A stretch of 62,934 bases of DNA from Clostridia bacterium (lineage in GTDB: Bacteria > Bacillota > Clostridia > Christensenellales > UBA1242). The notes under the pieces were generated by a model. The model was not told the origin of the DNA and did no database searches. It worked only from the letters and a program-made list of their open reading frames with translations. Below, piece after piece: positions 17,939-26,306 of this stretch. Where the stretch lies: assembly GCA_016283155.1 (NCBI GenBank), contig JAEEMI010000028.1, positions 1 through 62,934 on the forward strand. The letters run 5' to 3'. Each line of letters opens with the position of its first letter. The first letter of the stretch is position 1. The translations under genes were made by a program, and so were the position numbers.

Positions 17939-17967
17939 AAAAAGAGCAGTCGATTGGCTGCTCTTTT
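17936..17967. terminator. Bidirectional terminator between the HD gene and nusG
   Basis: AAAGAGCAG pairs with CTGCTCTTT around an eight-base loop, with T runs on both strands (stronger on the minus strand, ending rpmG-secE-nusG). Confidence 0.8.
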
Positions 17968-17984
17968 GGATTGTGAACCAAAAA

Positions 17985-18602
17985 TTAATTTTCCAAAGCT
18001 TTGACTTGGCTGGTGTGCAGTTCAACTTTGTTGCTGCGACCAAACATATTCACAACAACTGTAATTTTGTGGTTGGCTGCATCAACAGCGGTAATTTTGG
18101 CGGTTTGTCCCATTAATGGACCGTCAATAATGTTCACGACGTCATCAACTTCAAATGCAACTTTGGTGTTTAATTTACGTTCCAAACGCATTTTCATCAC
18201 GTCAGTGTTTGACAAGGGAAGTGGACGACCTTTCGGACCAACAAAACCGGTGATACCACGGGTACGGGTAATGGTGTGCCAAATATCATCGCCGTAAATC
18301 ATTTTGACGAAAATATAAGTTGGCATACTGTGTTGAGTTTTAATCATTTTGGTGCCATCTTTCTTTTCGGTCATAATGTCTTCGGTGGGAATGAAGATTT
18401 CTAACACGCGGTCTTCCAAGTGATATTTTTCAATAACTTTCTTTAAGTTGTCTTCCGCAACAGTTTCGTAACCATTAAAGGTATGCAAAACGTACCAGCG
18501 GGCTTCGCTGTCGCGACGTTGGTTGCCGGCAACTTTTAATTCAGGTGGAATATCATTTGCCACCAAGTCTTTTTCAATTGTGTTGTCTTTATTTTCTTCC
18601 AT
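17985..18602 (-). CDS. nusG: Transcription termination/antitermination protein NusG
   Basis: RNA polymerase elongation factor. The 205-residue protein has a 35-residue charged N-terminal extension, then the NGN domain beginning at ARWYVLHTFNGYE, with PTYIFVKM and TRGITGFVG, and a C-terminal KOW domain (VNIIDGPLMGQTAKI). AAAGGAGGAAT precedes the ATG. It is the last gene of the rpmG-secE-nusG operon, the usual order. Apart from the extension it is standard. Confidence 0.95.
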   Translation of the reverse strand: MEENKDNTIEKDLVANDIPPELKVAGNQRRDSEARWYVLHTFNGYETVAEDNLKKVIEKYHLEDRVLEIFIPTEDIMTEKKDGTKMIKTQHSMPTYIFVKMIYGDDIWHTITRTRGITGFVGPKGRPLPLSNTDVMKMRLERKLNTKVAFEVDDVVNIIDGPLMGQTAKITAVDAANHKITVVVNMFGRSNKVELHTSQVKALEN

Positions 18603-18611
18603 AATTCCTCC

Positions 18612-19124
18612 TTAAAAGACTGTCCAGCCAGATAAACTGCCGTTAACTAATAAATAATGTAGTAAGCCGAACAGAATCCAAATGACCAATAAGATAATTC
18701 CAAACAAAACTACAATACCAAGAACGATACCAGTAGCTTTGAAAACTTGTTTTGCGGTTGGCCAGTGGACTTTTTTCAATTCACTGAAAACACTGACGAT
18801 ACTGCGCCATAACCATTTGAAGAAACGTATCAAAAAGAAAGGTTTTTTCTCTTTGTCTTTTTTGTCCTTTTTATCTTTGGATTTCTCTGGTGCGTTTTTG
18901 GCTTGCTGCTTGCGCAAAAGTTTGGCTTGTTTCGCACGTTCTTTTTCGGCTTTGCGCAATTCTTTGGGTGTCATAATGACTGGTGTAGTTACGGTTGAAG
19001 TTTCTGTAGATTCAACTTCGCCGTTGGTTTCTACAACCACCGCGTCCGCAGTTGCAGAAACGGGTTTATTTTGCGCCCGATTGTATTGCTTTTGTGCGTG
19101 CCTGCGTTTTGATTTTGAACCCAT
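18612..19124 (-). CDS. secE: Preprotein translocase subunit SecE with long N-terminal extension
   Basis: Essential small membrane subunit of the SecYEG channel. The conserved part is at the C-terminus: the amphipathic helix with ELKKVHWPT followed by one transmembrane helix (about 130-160). In front lies an unusual hydrophilic region of about 90 residues rich in K, A, T and E; single-helix SecE proteins are normally about 60-75 residues. The extension begins with a basic KSKRRHAQK segment. An AAGGAGTG site sets the start. Gene order rpmG-secE-nusG supports the assignment. Confidence 0.92.
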   Translation of the reverse strand: MGSKSKRRHAQKQYNRAQNKPVSATADAVVVETNGEVESTETSTVTTPVIMTPKELRKAEKERAKQAKLLRKQQAKNAPEKSKDKKDKKDKEKKPFFLIRFFKWLWRSIVSVFSELKKVHWPTAKQVFKATGIVLGIVVLFGIILLVIWILFGLLHYLLVNGSLSGWTVF

Positions 19125-19132
19125 AACACTCC

Positions 19133-19300
19133 TTATTTACTTTCTTTGTGTTCCGTGTGTTTACGGCAGAAACGACAGTATTTTGTTAATGTCTTACGTT
19201 CTGGGTCGTTCTTTTTGTTTTTCTCCGTATCATAGTTACGTTGGTTGCATTCAGTGCAAACCAAGACCATTGGAACGCGGTTACCTTTTTTAGATGCCAT
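19133..19300 (-). CDS. rpmG: 50S ribosomal protein L33
   Basis: A 55-residue ribosomal protein L33 reading [19 protein letters not shown] at its start. Two zinc-ligand pairs, CTEC and CRFC, make it the zinc-binding (C+) type, so an alternative non-zinc paralog may exist elsewhere. AAGGAGAAG precedes the ATG; the site lies directly after the T run of a terminator-like hairpin in the leader. First gene of rpmG-secE-nusG. Confidence 0.93.
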   Translation of the reverse strand: MASKKGNRVPMVLVCTECNQRNYDTEKNKKNDPERKTLTKYCRFCRKHTEHKESK

Positions 19301-19315
19301 ATTTTTCTTCTCCTT

Positions 19316-19340
19316 AAAAAAAAGACACCTTGCGGCTGTC
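19316..19340 (-). promoter_or_regulatory. Terminator-like hairpin (possible attenuator) in the rpmG-secE-nusG leader
   Basis: On the minus strand GACAGCC, GCAA tetraloop, GGTGTC (one bulged G), then eight T, placed between the rpmG promoter and its ribosome site. It has all parts of an intrinsic terminator but lies in a leader of about 50 bases, so it may attenuate the operon. Confidence 0.55.
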
Positions 19341-19355
19341 CTTTATCTATTAATA

Positions 19356-19384
19356 ATAATATATCCAAGACTATTGATTGTCAA
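19356..19384 (-). promoter_or_regulatory. rpmG-secE-nusG promoter
   Basis: Minus strand TTGACA (19379-19384), exactly 17 bases, TATTAT (19356-19361). A near-consensus strong promoter, divergent from and overlapping the tilS promoter. Confidence 0.75.
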
Positions 19385-19402
19385 GCAGATATGTGTTAAA
19401 TT
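19374..19402 (+). promoter_or_regulatory. tilS promoter, leaderless type
   Basis: TTGATT (19374-19379), 17-base spacer, TAAATT (19397-19402) with TGT in front, seven bases to the ATG at 19410. Overlaps the -35 of the divergent rpmG promoter by one base, so the two may compete. Confidence 0.55.
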
Positions 19403-19409
19403 AGTGGTA

Positions 19410-20750
19410 ATGGAAGAACAAGTTATTCAATATATTAAGGAAAATAAAATGATTGCGACGGGTGATCGCGTCGGTGTAGCTGTCTCTGGCGGTGAAGACA
19501 GTATGGCATTGCTACACCTTTTACACAGTTTAGCCGAGAAGGTGCATTTCCAAGTAGTCGCGGTACACGTCAATCACAACATTCGTCGTACAGCTAACAG
19601 TGATGCACGTTTTGTCAAACAGTACTGCGACGAAAATTTAATTGAGTTTGCGAAGTACAGTGTTGATGTGCCGGAGTATTCGACTGCCAACAAAGTTAGT
19701 TTGGAAACTGCAGCACGCATCTTGCGTTATGAATGTTTTGAAGCGGCAATTAAAAAATATAAATTGACTAAGTTTGCGATTGCGCATCATTTGAATGACC
19801 AAGCTGAAACCGTGTTAATGCATTTGTTCCGTGGTTGCGGTTTGGACGGTGCTTCGGGAATGGCTCCAGTGCGTGGCGTTTATATTCGTCCATTATTAGA
19901 AACTAAGAAGTCCGATATTATTGCTTACAATTATCGTAACAGTATCCCGCACGTGACTGACGATACGAATGAAGACAACAGCTTCCGCCGTAATTATGTG
20001 CGTAATATGATTATGCCTTTGATTACCAAAGAGTGGCGTACAGCGCCAGAGAATTTGGCAGCGTTCGCGAAAATTGCTGCACGTGACAGTTCGTTTATCA
20101 CTAATCAGTGTGATATGAACGGTATTGTAAAAGAAGGTAATGTGGTACGTATTCCGTTGAATCGTTTTTATCTACCTGATTCCATTATTACCCGTATGAT
20201 TTATCACGGCTTAGAATTGTTAGGTATTCGTGCTGATGTGGAAATTAAACATATTAATGCGATTATGGCGTTAAGTGCGGATGGTTTGAATGGTGAGAAA
20301 GTTTCTTTGCCGCATAATACTTACGCGGTTAAAGAATACGAATACATTAGTTTGGTACGCCGTGAATCTCGTCCTGAATTTAAAGAATATAGTTTCAAAG
20401 TGGGTAAAACTTTGGTGGAAGGATTTGGTACTATCACCGTAACCAAAACGATTAGTTACAAACTAGCCATTCAACGTGGTTTATGGGTCATTGATGCTGA
20501 TAAACTACCAAAGAAAGCCAAATGGCGTTTCCGCTTAGATGGTGATATGTTTGAAAAATTGGGTGGTGGCACCAAGAAATTAAATTCGTTTTTTACCGAC
20601 AAAAAAGTTCCGGCGCGTTTGCGTCCAACCACTCCGGTGTTGGCTTTAGAACACGATGTCTATGTGGTGGGTGGTGTTGCCATTAGTGAAAAGGTTAAAA
20701 CCGACCGTGACACGATTGATGCCTATGTTTTGGAATTCACAAGACAATAA
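19410..20750 (+). CDS. tilS: tRNA(Ile)-lysidine synthase
   Basis: Converts C34 of the CAU-anticodon tRNA-Ile to lysidine so that it reads AUA. The N-terminal PP-loop is AVSGGEDSM (SGGxDS at 26-31), followed by AVHVNHNIR, AIAHHLNDQAET and RPLL, the tRNA-Ile-specific catalytic region, and a C-terminal domain with GGGTKKLNSFFTDKKVP, the TilS substrate-recognition signature. Length is 446 residues. The frame is open upstream but the promoter position supports the ATG at 19410, seven bases after the -10 box. An essential gene in nearly all bacteria. Confidence 0.93.
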   Translation: MEEQVIQYIKENKMIATGDRVGVAVSGGEDSMALLHLLHSLAEKVHFQVVAVHVNHNIRRTANSDARFVKQYCDENLIEFAKYSVDVPEYSTANKVSLETAARILRYECFEAAIKKYKLTKFAIAHHLNDQAETVLMHLFRGCGLDGASGMAPVRGVYIRPLLETKKSDIIAYNYRNSIPHVTDDTNEDNSFRRNYVRNMIMPLITKEWRTAPENLAAFAKIAARDSSFITNQCDMNGIVKEGNVVRIPLNRFYLPDSIITRMIYHGLELLGIRADVEIKHINAIMALSADGLNGEKVSLPHNTYAVKEYEYISLVRRESRPEFKEYSFKVGKTLVEGFGTITVTKTISYKLAIQRGLWVIDADKLPKKAKWRFRLDGDMFEKLGGGTKKLNSFFTDKKVPARLRPTTPVLALEHDVYVVGGVAISEKVKTDRDTIDAYVLEFTRQ

Positions 20751-20863
20751 TTATCGTAAATCGTGATAGGTTTAATTAGACACTTGATTTGTTTTTGACT
20801 ATTTTCCCAAAAACGGGTACATTAAAATAGTATGCAGAAGCATGCTAATGGAGGAAAAATAAA

Positions 20864-21610
20864 ATGAAAAACAAAAAACTTGGAAAATTTTTACTTTGTA
20901 CTACCTTAGCATTGGCGACACCGTTCGCATTGGTCGGTTGCAGTAAGCAAGCCAACAACGATAACACGCCAGATACTCCACAAGAACAACAACAGGTGAC
21001 AACCAGGAACTATGTTAAAGAAGTGACTTGGCCATCTGCAAGTTCTCAAATAACACATTTTGAAAATGATGATCAAATCAGAGCCACTTTGGCTGATATT
21101 ATGTATGACCCAAGTGTAATGGAAAGTCAACGACCAGACCAAAACGACCCTGAATATAATAATAAATTAGCTCTATACCAACAAATGTTAGCCTGGTACA
21201 GAGAAGCTTTATCAAATTTAATTAATCGATACATTGTCGATAGCGAAACGCAATCAGTTAATGAAACCGTTTCAACAAAATATGTTTATTCCGTTCCAGA
21301 ATCTTGTATCGAAAACTATGATCAAAATAAAGCTTTGAGTGAATATTACGAAGAATTCTATCAAGCATATTCACAAAAATATGTTGCTGATAGCAATTGG
21401 CAAGGCATTGATGGCACGGATGGTGTTTTCTATACTGTGAATGAAAACCGTACCGAAGACGTTTTAATCAGTTTTGAATATGATAGTATGGCTAAAACGA
21501 TTACCATCTATGAATTCTCTTTCTCTAAAGATGGTATTGCAACCGCTTATGCTAATATTTTGCAAAATATGCAAAGTGAAATTGAAACCGTACGTCAAAA
21601 CGCACACTAA
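20864..21610 (+). CDS. Lipoprotein of unknown function
   Basis: A 248-residue secreted lipoprotein. The signal peptide has a basic start (KNKKLGK), a hydrophobic core, and the lipobox LVGC with C26 as the lipidated cysteine, a substrate for Lgt and the LspA encoded here. After a polar N/D/Q linker the mature protein is rich in D, E, Y, N and Q with no repeat or known motif. AATGGAGGAA precedes the ATG. The leader contains an AGTATGC-AGAA-GCATGCT hairpin. The gene is alone between tilS and a terminator. Function unknown. Confidence 0.7.
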   Translation: MKNKKLGKFLLCTTLALATPFALVGCSKQANNDNTPDTPQEQQQVTTRNYVKEVTWPSASSQITHFENDDQIRATLADIMYDPSVMESQRPDQNDPEYNNKLALYQQMLAWYREALSNLINRYIVDSETQSVNETVSTKYVYSVPESCIENYDQNKALSEYYEEFYQAYSQKYVADSNWQGIDGTDGVFYTVNENRTEDVLISFEYDSMAKTITIYEFSFSKDGIATAYANILQNMQSEIETVRQNAH

Positions 21611-21627
21611 TTATAAAAAAACAAATC

Positions 21628-21657
21628 AAAAAACCGCATTATTGCGGTTTTTTTATT
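21628..21657. terminator. Bidirectional terminator between the lipoprotein gene and mfd
   Basis: AAACCGCA pairs with TGCGGTTT around TTAT, followed by TTTT on the plus strand and TTTTTT on the minus strand. Confidence 0.85.
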
Positions 21658-23824
21658 GCTCAATTGGTGCATCGCGTTTAGCACGGTTTTCGGCGGCAAT
21701 TTCGGACAAGATTTGCGCAAAGGCTTCGATCCCAATTTCTTCGATGTGACCACTTTGATTGGCGCCCAAGACTTCGCCTGAACCACGAATTTCCAAATCG
21801 CGCATCGCAATGTTGAAACCTGCACCGGTAGAGTAGAAATTCTTAATCGCGTTGATACGTTCCATCGCTTCGTCGGCTACATAATCTGCGTGTGGGTAGG
21901 TTAAGTAAGCATAGGCTTGCGTTGTGCTACGTCCAACACGTCCGCGTAATTGATGCATTTGAGCTAAACCTAATTTGTCAGCACCAATCACAAATAACGT
22001 GTTGGCGGTGGTTAAGTCAATCCCGTTTTCCAGAATGGTAGAAGCCACGATAATGTCAAGTTCGTGTTCGTAAACAGCAGTAATCGTATTTTCAATTTGA
22101 GTGGTCGGCATTTGTCCGTGGACATAGCCAACTTTGTTGGGGTAGCGTACAGCAATTTTAGCGGCAAACTCAGCCATATCTTTGACTTGGTTATAAATGA
22201 CAATTACTTGACCATTACGTGATAATTCTTGATCGATGGCGTCCCAAAGCAGTTCCCAACTAAACTCTGCTACTTTTGTAATCACTGGCAAACGATCTTT
22301 TGGTGGTGTGGTAATTACAGAAATGTCGCGCAAACCCATTAATGACAAATTTAGTGTACGGGGAATCGGAGTAGCAGATAACGTAAGAACATCAATGTTG
22401 GGAGTTAATTTTTTGATTTTCTCTTTCGCTTCAACACCGAAACGTTGCTCTTCATCTAAAATTAAAAGACCTAACTTATTAAAATTAGTTTTGGTTAAGG
22501 ATAGTAATTTATGTGTGCCGATAATGATGTCAATTTTGCCGTCGTGCAAATCGGCTAAGGTTTGGGCTTGTTGTTTGGCGGTGATAAAACGGTTGTAGAC
22601 TGCAACACGAATCCCAAATTGTTCAAAACGAGCTTTCGCATTCTGGTAGTGTTGAACAGATAAAATAGTGGTCGGACAGAGTAAAACAACTTGATAGCCG
22701 TTCATTACCGCAGTAAAAGCCGTGCGAAAGGCAATTTCAGTTTTGCCATAACCTACATCACCACATACTAAACGGTCCATTAATTTAGGGCTACTTAAAT
22801 CGGTGTAAATGTCATCCATAACTTTGGCTTGGTCTTTGGTTAGCGGGTGCGGAAAACTGGCCGCAAAAGCGTCATTGTGTTCCGCAATGATTTCGTATGG
22901 TGGACGTTTTAGTGCGGCACGTTGACGATATAAATCACTTAATTTGAATGAGAGTTCTTGCAGTCGACGCCGAACCCGTTGCTTCGCATTCGCGAAGTCT
23001 TGCCCTCCAATTTTGTGTAAGCGGGTGGGTTCTCCCACGTAGTTGGATAACATTTCAACTTTGTCAGTGGCAAGGTAAACCATGGTGCCACCATCGTATT
23101 GTAAAGCAAAATATTCGGCGACATTACCATCACCCAATAAGTCTAACTTTTTGATACCCATAAAACGACCAATGCCGTGGAGTGAGTGCACTACGCATTC
23201 GCCAACTAGAGGCATAATAAATTCTTTTTTTGTTTTGGTCAGTAATGAACTGACATCGGCGGTTTTGCCTGGGTTGGTGTCGGTTAAACTGTAAATCAAT
23301 AAATCGTCAATTTGACAAGATAAAGGGAAAGTTGATTGGATGATGTTAATATAATTGGGGAAGGCTACACCTTTAGTAATGACAAAATCAATTTTTTTAC
23401 TGCGTAAATAGTTTTCGGCGGTTTTGGTGTTACCCACAAATAACAAAACAGTTTGGTTTTTTACCGTGGCAAGTTCATCAGCGAGCAGTGAAATTGCACT
23501 GTTGTAGTTGGGTAAAATTGCCGTAGGAGCGGTAACTTTGGACCAATCGCGGTCTGGACAAACCTGTTTCAAAATATCCAGTGCTAAAGAGAAACTTAGG
23601 TCGGTACCTAAATTTACCATGGGTAGTTTTTTAACGAAAGCACGTGTTGTTGCATCAATTAAGCGTAAATCTTCAATGGTATCGCCATCGAACATAATGC
23701 GGACAATCTGTGTTTGGTCGGGTAAAGTTACATCTAAAATGTCGCCGTGGGTGGTAACGTCTTGGTTCGTAAGTGCGGCTTTTACTGCGGCAAGTGAAAT
23801 GTTTTGACCAACAGTTAACGTCAT
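21653..23824 (-). CDS. mfd: Transcription-repair coupling factor Mfd, truncated at both ends
   Basis: DNA translocase that removes stalled RNA polymerase. At 723 residues it lacks about 400 residues of the normal 1100-1170. It starts inside the UvrB-like module: GDILDV at 27-32 and the I-x-F-D-G-D-x-I-E-D-L-R strand at 42-54 correspond to its last part, so most of the UvrA-binding region is gone. The RNA-polymerase-interaction domain is present (VVHSLHGIGRFMG, about 205-290). The translocase is complete, with Walker A GDVGYGKT (355-362), DEEQ (457-460) and the TRG-motif region MRDLEIRGSGEVLG. It ends right after, with no D7 domain. The ATG overlaps the pth stop (ATGA), so the N-terminus is real rather than miscalled. 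Confidence 0.9.
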   Translation of the reverse strand: MTLTVGQNISLAAVKAALTNQDVTTHGDILDVTLPDQTQIVRIMFDGDTIEDLRLIDATTRAFVKKLPMVNLGTDLSFSLALDILKQVCPDRDWSKVTAPTAILPNYNSAISLLADELATVKNQTVLLFVGNTKTAENYLRSKKIDFVITKGVAFPNYINIIQSTFPLSCQIDDLLIYSLTDTNPGKTADVSSLLTKTKKEFIMPLVGECVVHSLHGIGRFMGIKKLDLLGDGNVAEYFALQYDGGTMVYLATDKVEMLSNYVGEPTRLHKIGGQDFANAKQRVRRRLQELSFKLSDLYRQRAALKRPPYEIIAEHNDAFAASFPHPLTKDQAKVMDDIYTDLSSPKLMDRLVCGDVGYGKTEIAFRTAFTAVMNGYQVVLLCPTTILSVQHYQNAKARFEQFGIRVAVYNRFITAKQQAQTLADLHDGKIDIIIGTHKLLSLTKTNFNKLGLLILDEEQRFGVEAKEKIKKLTPNIDVLTLSATPIPRTLNLSLMGLRDISVITTPPKDRLPVITKVAEFSWELLWDAIDQELSRNGQVIVIYNQVKDMAEFAAKIAVRYPNKVGYVHGQMPTTQIENTITAVYEHELDIIVASTILENGIDLTTANTLFVIGADKLGLAQMHQLRGRVGRSTTQAYAYLTYPHADYVADEAMERINAIKNFYSTGAGFNIAMRDLEIRGSGEVLGANQSGHIEEIGIEAFAQILSEIAAENRAKRDAPIEQ

Positions 23825-24354
23825 TTCACACCTGCAATGACGTCGTGGGCAATGGCAACTGCGTTATCAATGGCAGTGTCAATGGTAGGACGAACCGTGT
23901 CGGGAATTTTGGATAAAACATAGTTGGCGGTATTACCTTTAATATCTGTTATTGGTTTGGCTCCAATTTTAATTTTGACATAAGTAGTGGACTGTAATAG
24001 TTCACTGACGGATTTTAAACCATTGTGCCCGCCGGCACTACCGCTTTTTTTTAAACGGACGGTGCCAATATCAAGATAAATATCATCCACAAAAACTATG
24101 ATTTGTTCAGGTGGAATTTTATATTTACGGCTGACTGCCACTACAGCTTGCCCGGATAAATTCATATAAGTCAAAGGTTTTAAGATGATAATCTTGTTAC
24201 CATTTAGATGGGTTGTAGCAAGCATTTGGTTACCTTTCTTGGTAAATGGTAATTCACCAGCAAAACGTTCAGCTGCTTTAAAACCTAAGTTGTGCCACGT
24301 TTCAAAATATTTACCTTCGGGATTGCCTAAACCTACCACCAAGAATGTTTTCAT
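23821..24354 (-). CDS. pth: Peptidyl-tRNA hydrolase
   Basis: Recycles peptidyl-tRNA released from stalled ribosomes. The 177-residue protein has GLGNPEGKY, the catalytic H21 in the HNLGF motif (preceded by TW instead of the usual TR), KPLTYMNLSGQAV with the tRNA-binding asparagine, VFVDDIYLDIG with the catalytic aspartate, and KKSGSAGGHNGLKS. The start at 24354 gives the family-standard N-terminus; the frame continues upstream but with no support. It overlaps mfd; pth-mfd is a conserved Firmicutes pair. Confidence 0.93.
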   Translation of the reverse strand: MKTFLVVGLGNPEGKYFETWHNLGFKAAERFAGELPFTKKGNQMLATTHLNGNKIIILKPLTYMNLSGQAVVAVSRKYKIPPEQIIVFVDDIYLDIGTVRLKKSGSAGGHNGLKSVSELLQSTTYVKIKIGAKPITDIKGNTANYVLSKIPDTVRPTIDTAIDNAVAIAHDVIAGVK

Positions 24355-24473
24355 TACAATTGATAAATTACCACTTTTGGCGTTTTTTTTCAAGCGATTT
24401 GGTAAAACGGGAAAGGAATTTTTACAAGATACTTGCTTTCGCTGGTTGATAAGTTTTATATTAGAACACACTT

Positions 24474-25550
24474 ATGAAAAAATATATTTTGAAATCAAAT
24501 TATCAAGCTGGATTAGTCGGTGATCGTGATGGTAACCCTTCATCATATCATCATCTCTATGTTGATGAAGAAAATTTTACCATTAATCCTAAATTAATGA
24601 AAGAATTAAAGTTAGAAACTTGTCCAGAAAAAACTCCGGAAGGAAAGGCCTTGTGGTTGTATGTGCGTTTATGTCAATTGTTGAAATATGATGAAACCTA
24701 TTATTTTAATGATACACGCAAGAATCCTAACCACCGCATTGATGAAAGCTTTCAGATTGTTGGCGATGTTACAGCGGAAACTCCAACTACCTGTTTTAAT
24801 TTTTCGCGAATTGCAGTTAAGTTATTAAATCGTATTCCGGGTGTGCGTGCCGCAATGATTGGTATTGGCAATGCCGAATTACCATTTCAGCATTTACGTT
24901 TTGCTTATTGTACCGATCGGGTTAAGGTTGATGCCGAACCAACTGGACCAATTAATCACTTTAATGATTTAACTTTGGTAAAGTTAGGTTTAGCTCCTGA
25001 GGGATTAAAATTTAATGAAGGTGAAGCATTGATGGAGTCAATTGCACCTCGAATCTATGATTCAATGTTAGCATCGACTCGTGAATATTATCAGGATTAT
25101 TTAACTTGTTTGCGCCAGCAACCAACCGAACAAAAACCAAAAACATTTGCGATTGTCCCGTTGGTAGCCGCGGCTAAAAAATATGGCTTGGATGGTAATT
25201 CGCTGGTTCAAGTATTACATAATTTAAAACATCAAGTTGAACAATCGCCATTTGATAAAATGCTACGTGTTGGGTTAGTGACCGAAACTGGTGAAATTAT
25301 GCCACAGTTGTTGTTGCGTAAAAAATTTGAGTTAACCAAAATTGATTTAACACAAATGGAAGTTCACAACTTACCAGTTGAAACATATTTTACTAATTTA
25401 AAACAAGGAATCTTGGTGCGACCAGATTTAGTAACGGATGATCCCAGTGATATGAACCGAGTAACTAACGACAGTGCCAGTTTTTCACTTGGTTTGGATT
25501 TATATAAAATGCAGTCTAATATGGGGATGTCTGACAATAAGTCATTGTAG
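24474..25550 (+). CDS. Transglutaminase-fold protein, second
   Basis: Unrecognised 358-residue protein with a likely transglutaminase-like triad: C107 in TTCFNFSRIAVKLL, H140 in LPFQHLRFAY, and D153 in VKVDAEP. The helix after the cysteine and the strand carrying the histidine fit the fold. There is no signal peptide. The rest is mixed alpha/beta with no motif I know. A -10 box TATATT ends 11 bases before the ATG and no ribosome site is seen, so the leader would be about five bases. Codon use matches the neighbouring genes (CGT arginines). Activity on peptides or amides is inference only. Confidence 0.5.
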   Translation: MKKYILKSNYQAGLVGDRDGNPSSYHHLYVDEENFTINPKLMKELKLETCPEKTPEGKALWLYVRLCQLLKYDETYYFNDTRKNPNHRIDESFQIVGDVTAETPTTCFNFSRIAVKLLNRIPGVRAAMIGIGNAELPFQHLRFAYCTDRVKVDAEPTGPINHFNDLTLVKLGLAPEGLKFNEGEALMESIAPRIYDSMLASTREYYQDYLTCLRQQPTEQKPKTFAIVPLVAAAKKYGLDGNSLVQVLHNLKHQVEQSPFDKMLRVGLVTETGEIMPQLLLRKKFELTKIDLTQMEVHNLPVETYFTNLKQGILVRPDLVTDDPSDMNRVTNDSASFSLGLDLYKMQSNMGMSDNKSL

Positions 25551-25566
25551 TTTGCCAATGAAATCA

Positions 25567-25595
25567 TTGACAAGTGGTGGGGTGTATGTTAAACT
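25567..25595 (+). promoter_or_regulatory. rplJ-rplL promoter
   Basis: TTGACA (25567-25572), exactly 17 bases, TAAACT (25590-25595) with an extended TGT. A strong promoter for the L10 leader and the two ribosomal genes. Confidence 0.7.
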
Positions 25596-25601
25596 CCGCA
25601 T

Positions 25602-25703
25602 AAGAATTTAATAGCCAAAGAAAGCAAGTGGTCAATACGTAAATCTTGCCGAGGTATTTTATCAAAACCGTATGTGCTATTACGTTCCTTAAAAGGAGGT
25701 TTA
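25602..25703 (+). ncRNA. Ribosomal protein L10 leader (autoregulatory RNA)
   Basis: The leader of about 100 bases before rplJ contains AAAGAAAGCAAGTGG and CTTGCCGAGGT, which pair (GCAAG with CTTGC) and match the conserved L10-leader kink-turn-like structure that binds the L10-L12 complex to repress its own synthesis. It ends in an AAAAGGAGG ribosome site. The call rests on the conserved blocks read by eye and on its position. Confidence 0.65.
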
Positions 25704-26234
25704 ATGGCCGTTAAAGCAAAACAAAGTAATTCCAATTTCCAAAGTAAAATTGCGACTGTCCAGGAAATTGAAGGTAAACTGAAAAATGCCAAGAGCGTTG
25801 TGTTTGTTAACTATCAAGGTTTAAACACTCAGGAAGATGCTGACTTACGTCGTAAATTCCGCGATGCCGATGTTAATTATCACGTTTACAAAAACAACTT
25901 GGTCCGCATTGCTTTGAATAATTTAGGAATTACCGAATTGGACGACAAATTGAACGGTACTTTATCAATGGCATTCTCTAATGCTGACGAAGTAAGTGCT
26001 GCGAAAATTATCAAGGACGCTAAGTTCAAAGATAAAATGGCGTTCCAATTTGGTTTGATCGGCAACCAAGTCTTATCAAAAGACGAAGTCGTTCGTTTGG
26101 CAACAATGCCGAACAAGGAAACTTTGATCGCTCAATTAATGGGCTTGATCAACAGTGGTGCACGTGGTATTGCAACCGTAATCAATGCGGTGCCGCGTAA
26201 CTTGGCAATGGTAATTAACGCTGCAAATAAATAA
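25704..26234 (+). CDS. rplJ: 50S ribosomal protein L10
   Basis: Stalk base protein that anchors L7/L12 dimers to the ribosome. The 176-residue product has the N-terminal 23S rRNA-binding domain (SVVFVNYQGLN, YHVYKNNLVRIAL) and the C-terminal helix that binds L12 (about 145-175). The start is set by AAAAGGAGGTTTA before the ATG at 25704. Regulated by the leader RNA upstream; rplL follows after 72 bases. Confidence 0.95.
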   Translation: MAVKAKQSNSNFQSKIATVQEIEGKLKNAKSVVFVNYQGLNTQEDADLRRKFRDADVNYHVYKNNLVRIALNNLGITELDDKLNGTLSMAFSNADEVSAAKIIKDAKFKDKMAFQFGLIGNQVLSKDEVVRLATMPNKETLIAQLMGLINSGARGIATVINAVPRNLAMVINAANK

Positions 26235-26306
26235 GCGTAACCAACCAGTTAAAACTGCAAAAAACAAAATCAAAAAATAAAAAATTAAAAGGAAAATTAA
26301 AAAATT

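Noticed and set aside
19308..19340. Hairpin as a plus-strand terminator before tilS
   Set aside because: On the plus strand the run next to the stem is A before it, not T after it; only the minus strand has the terminator arrangement.
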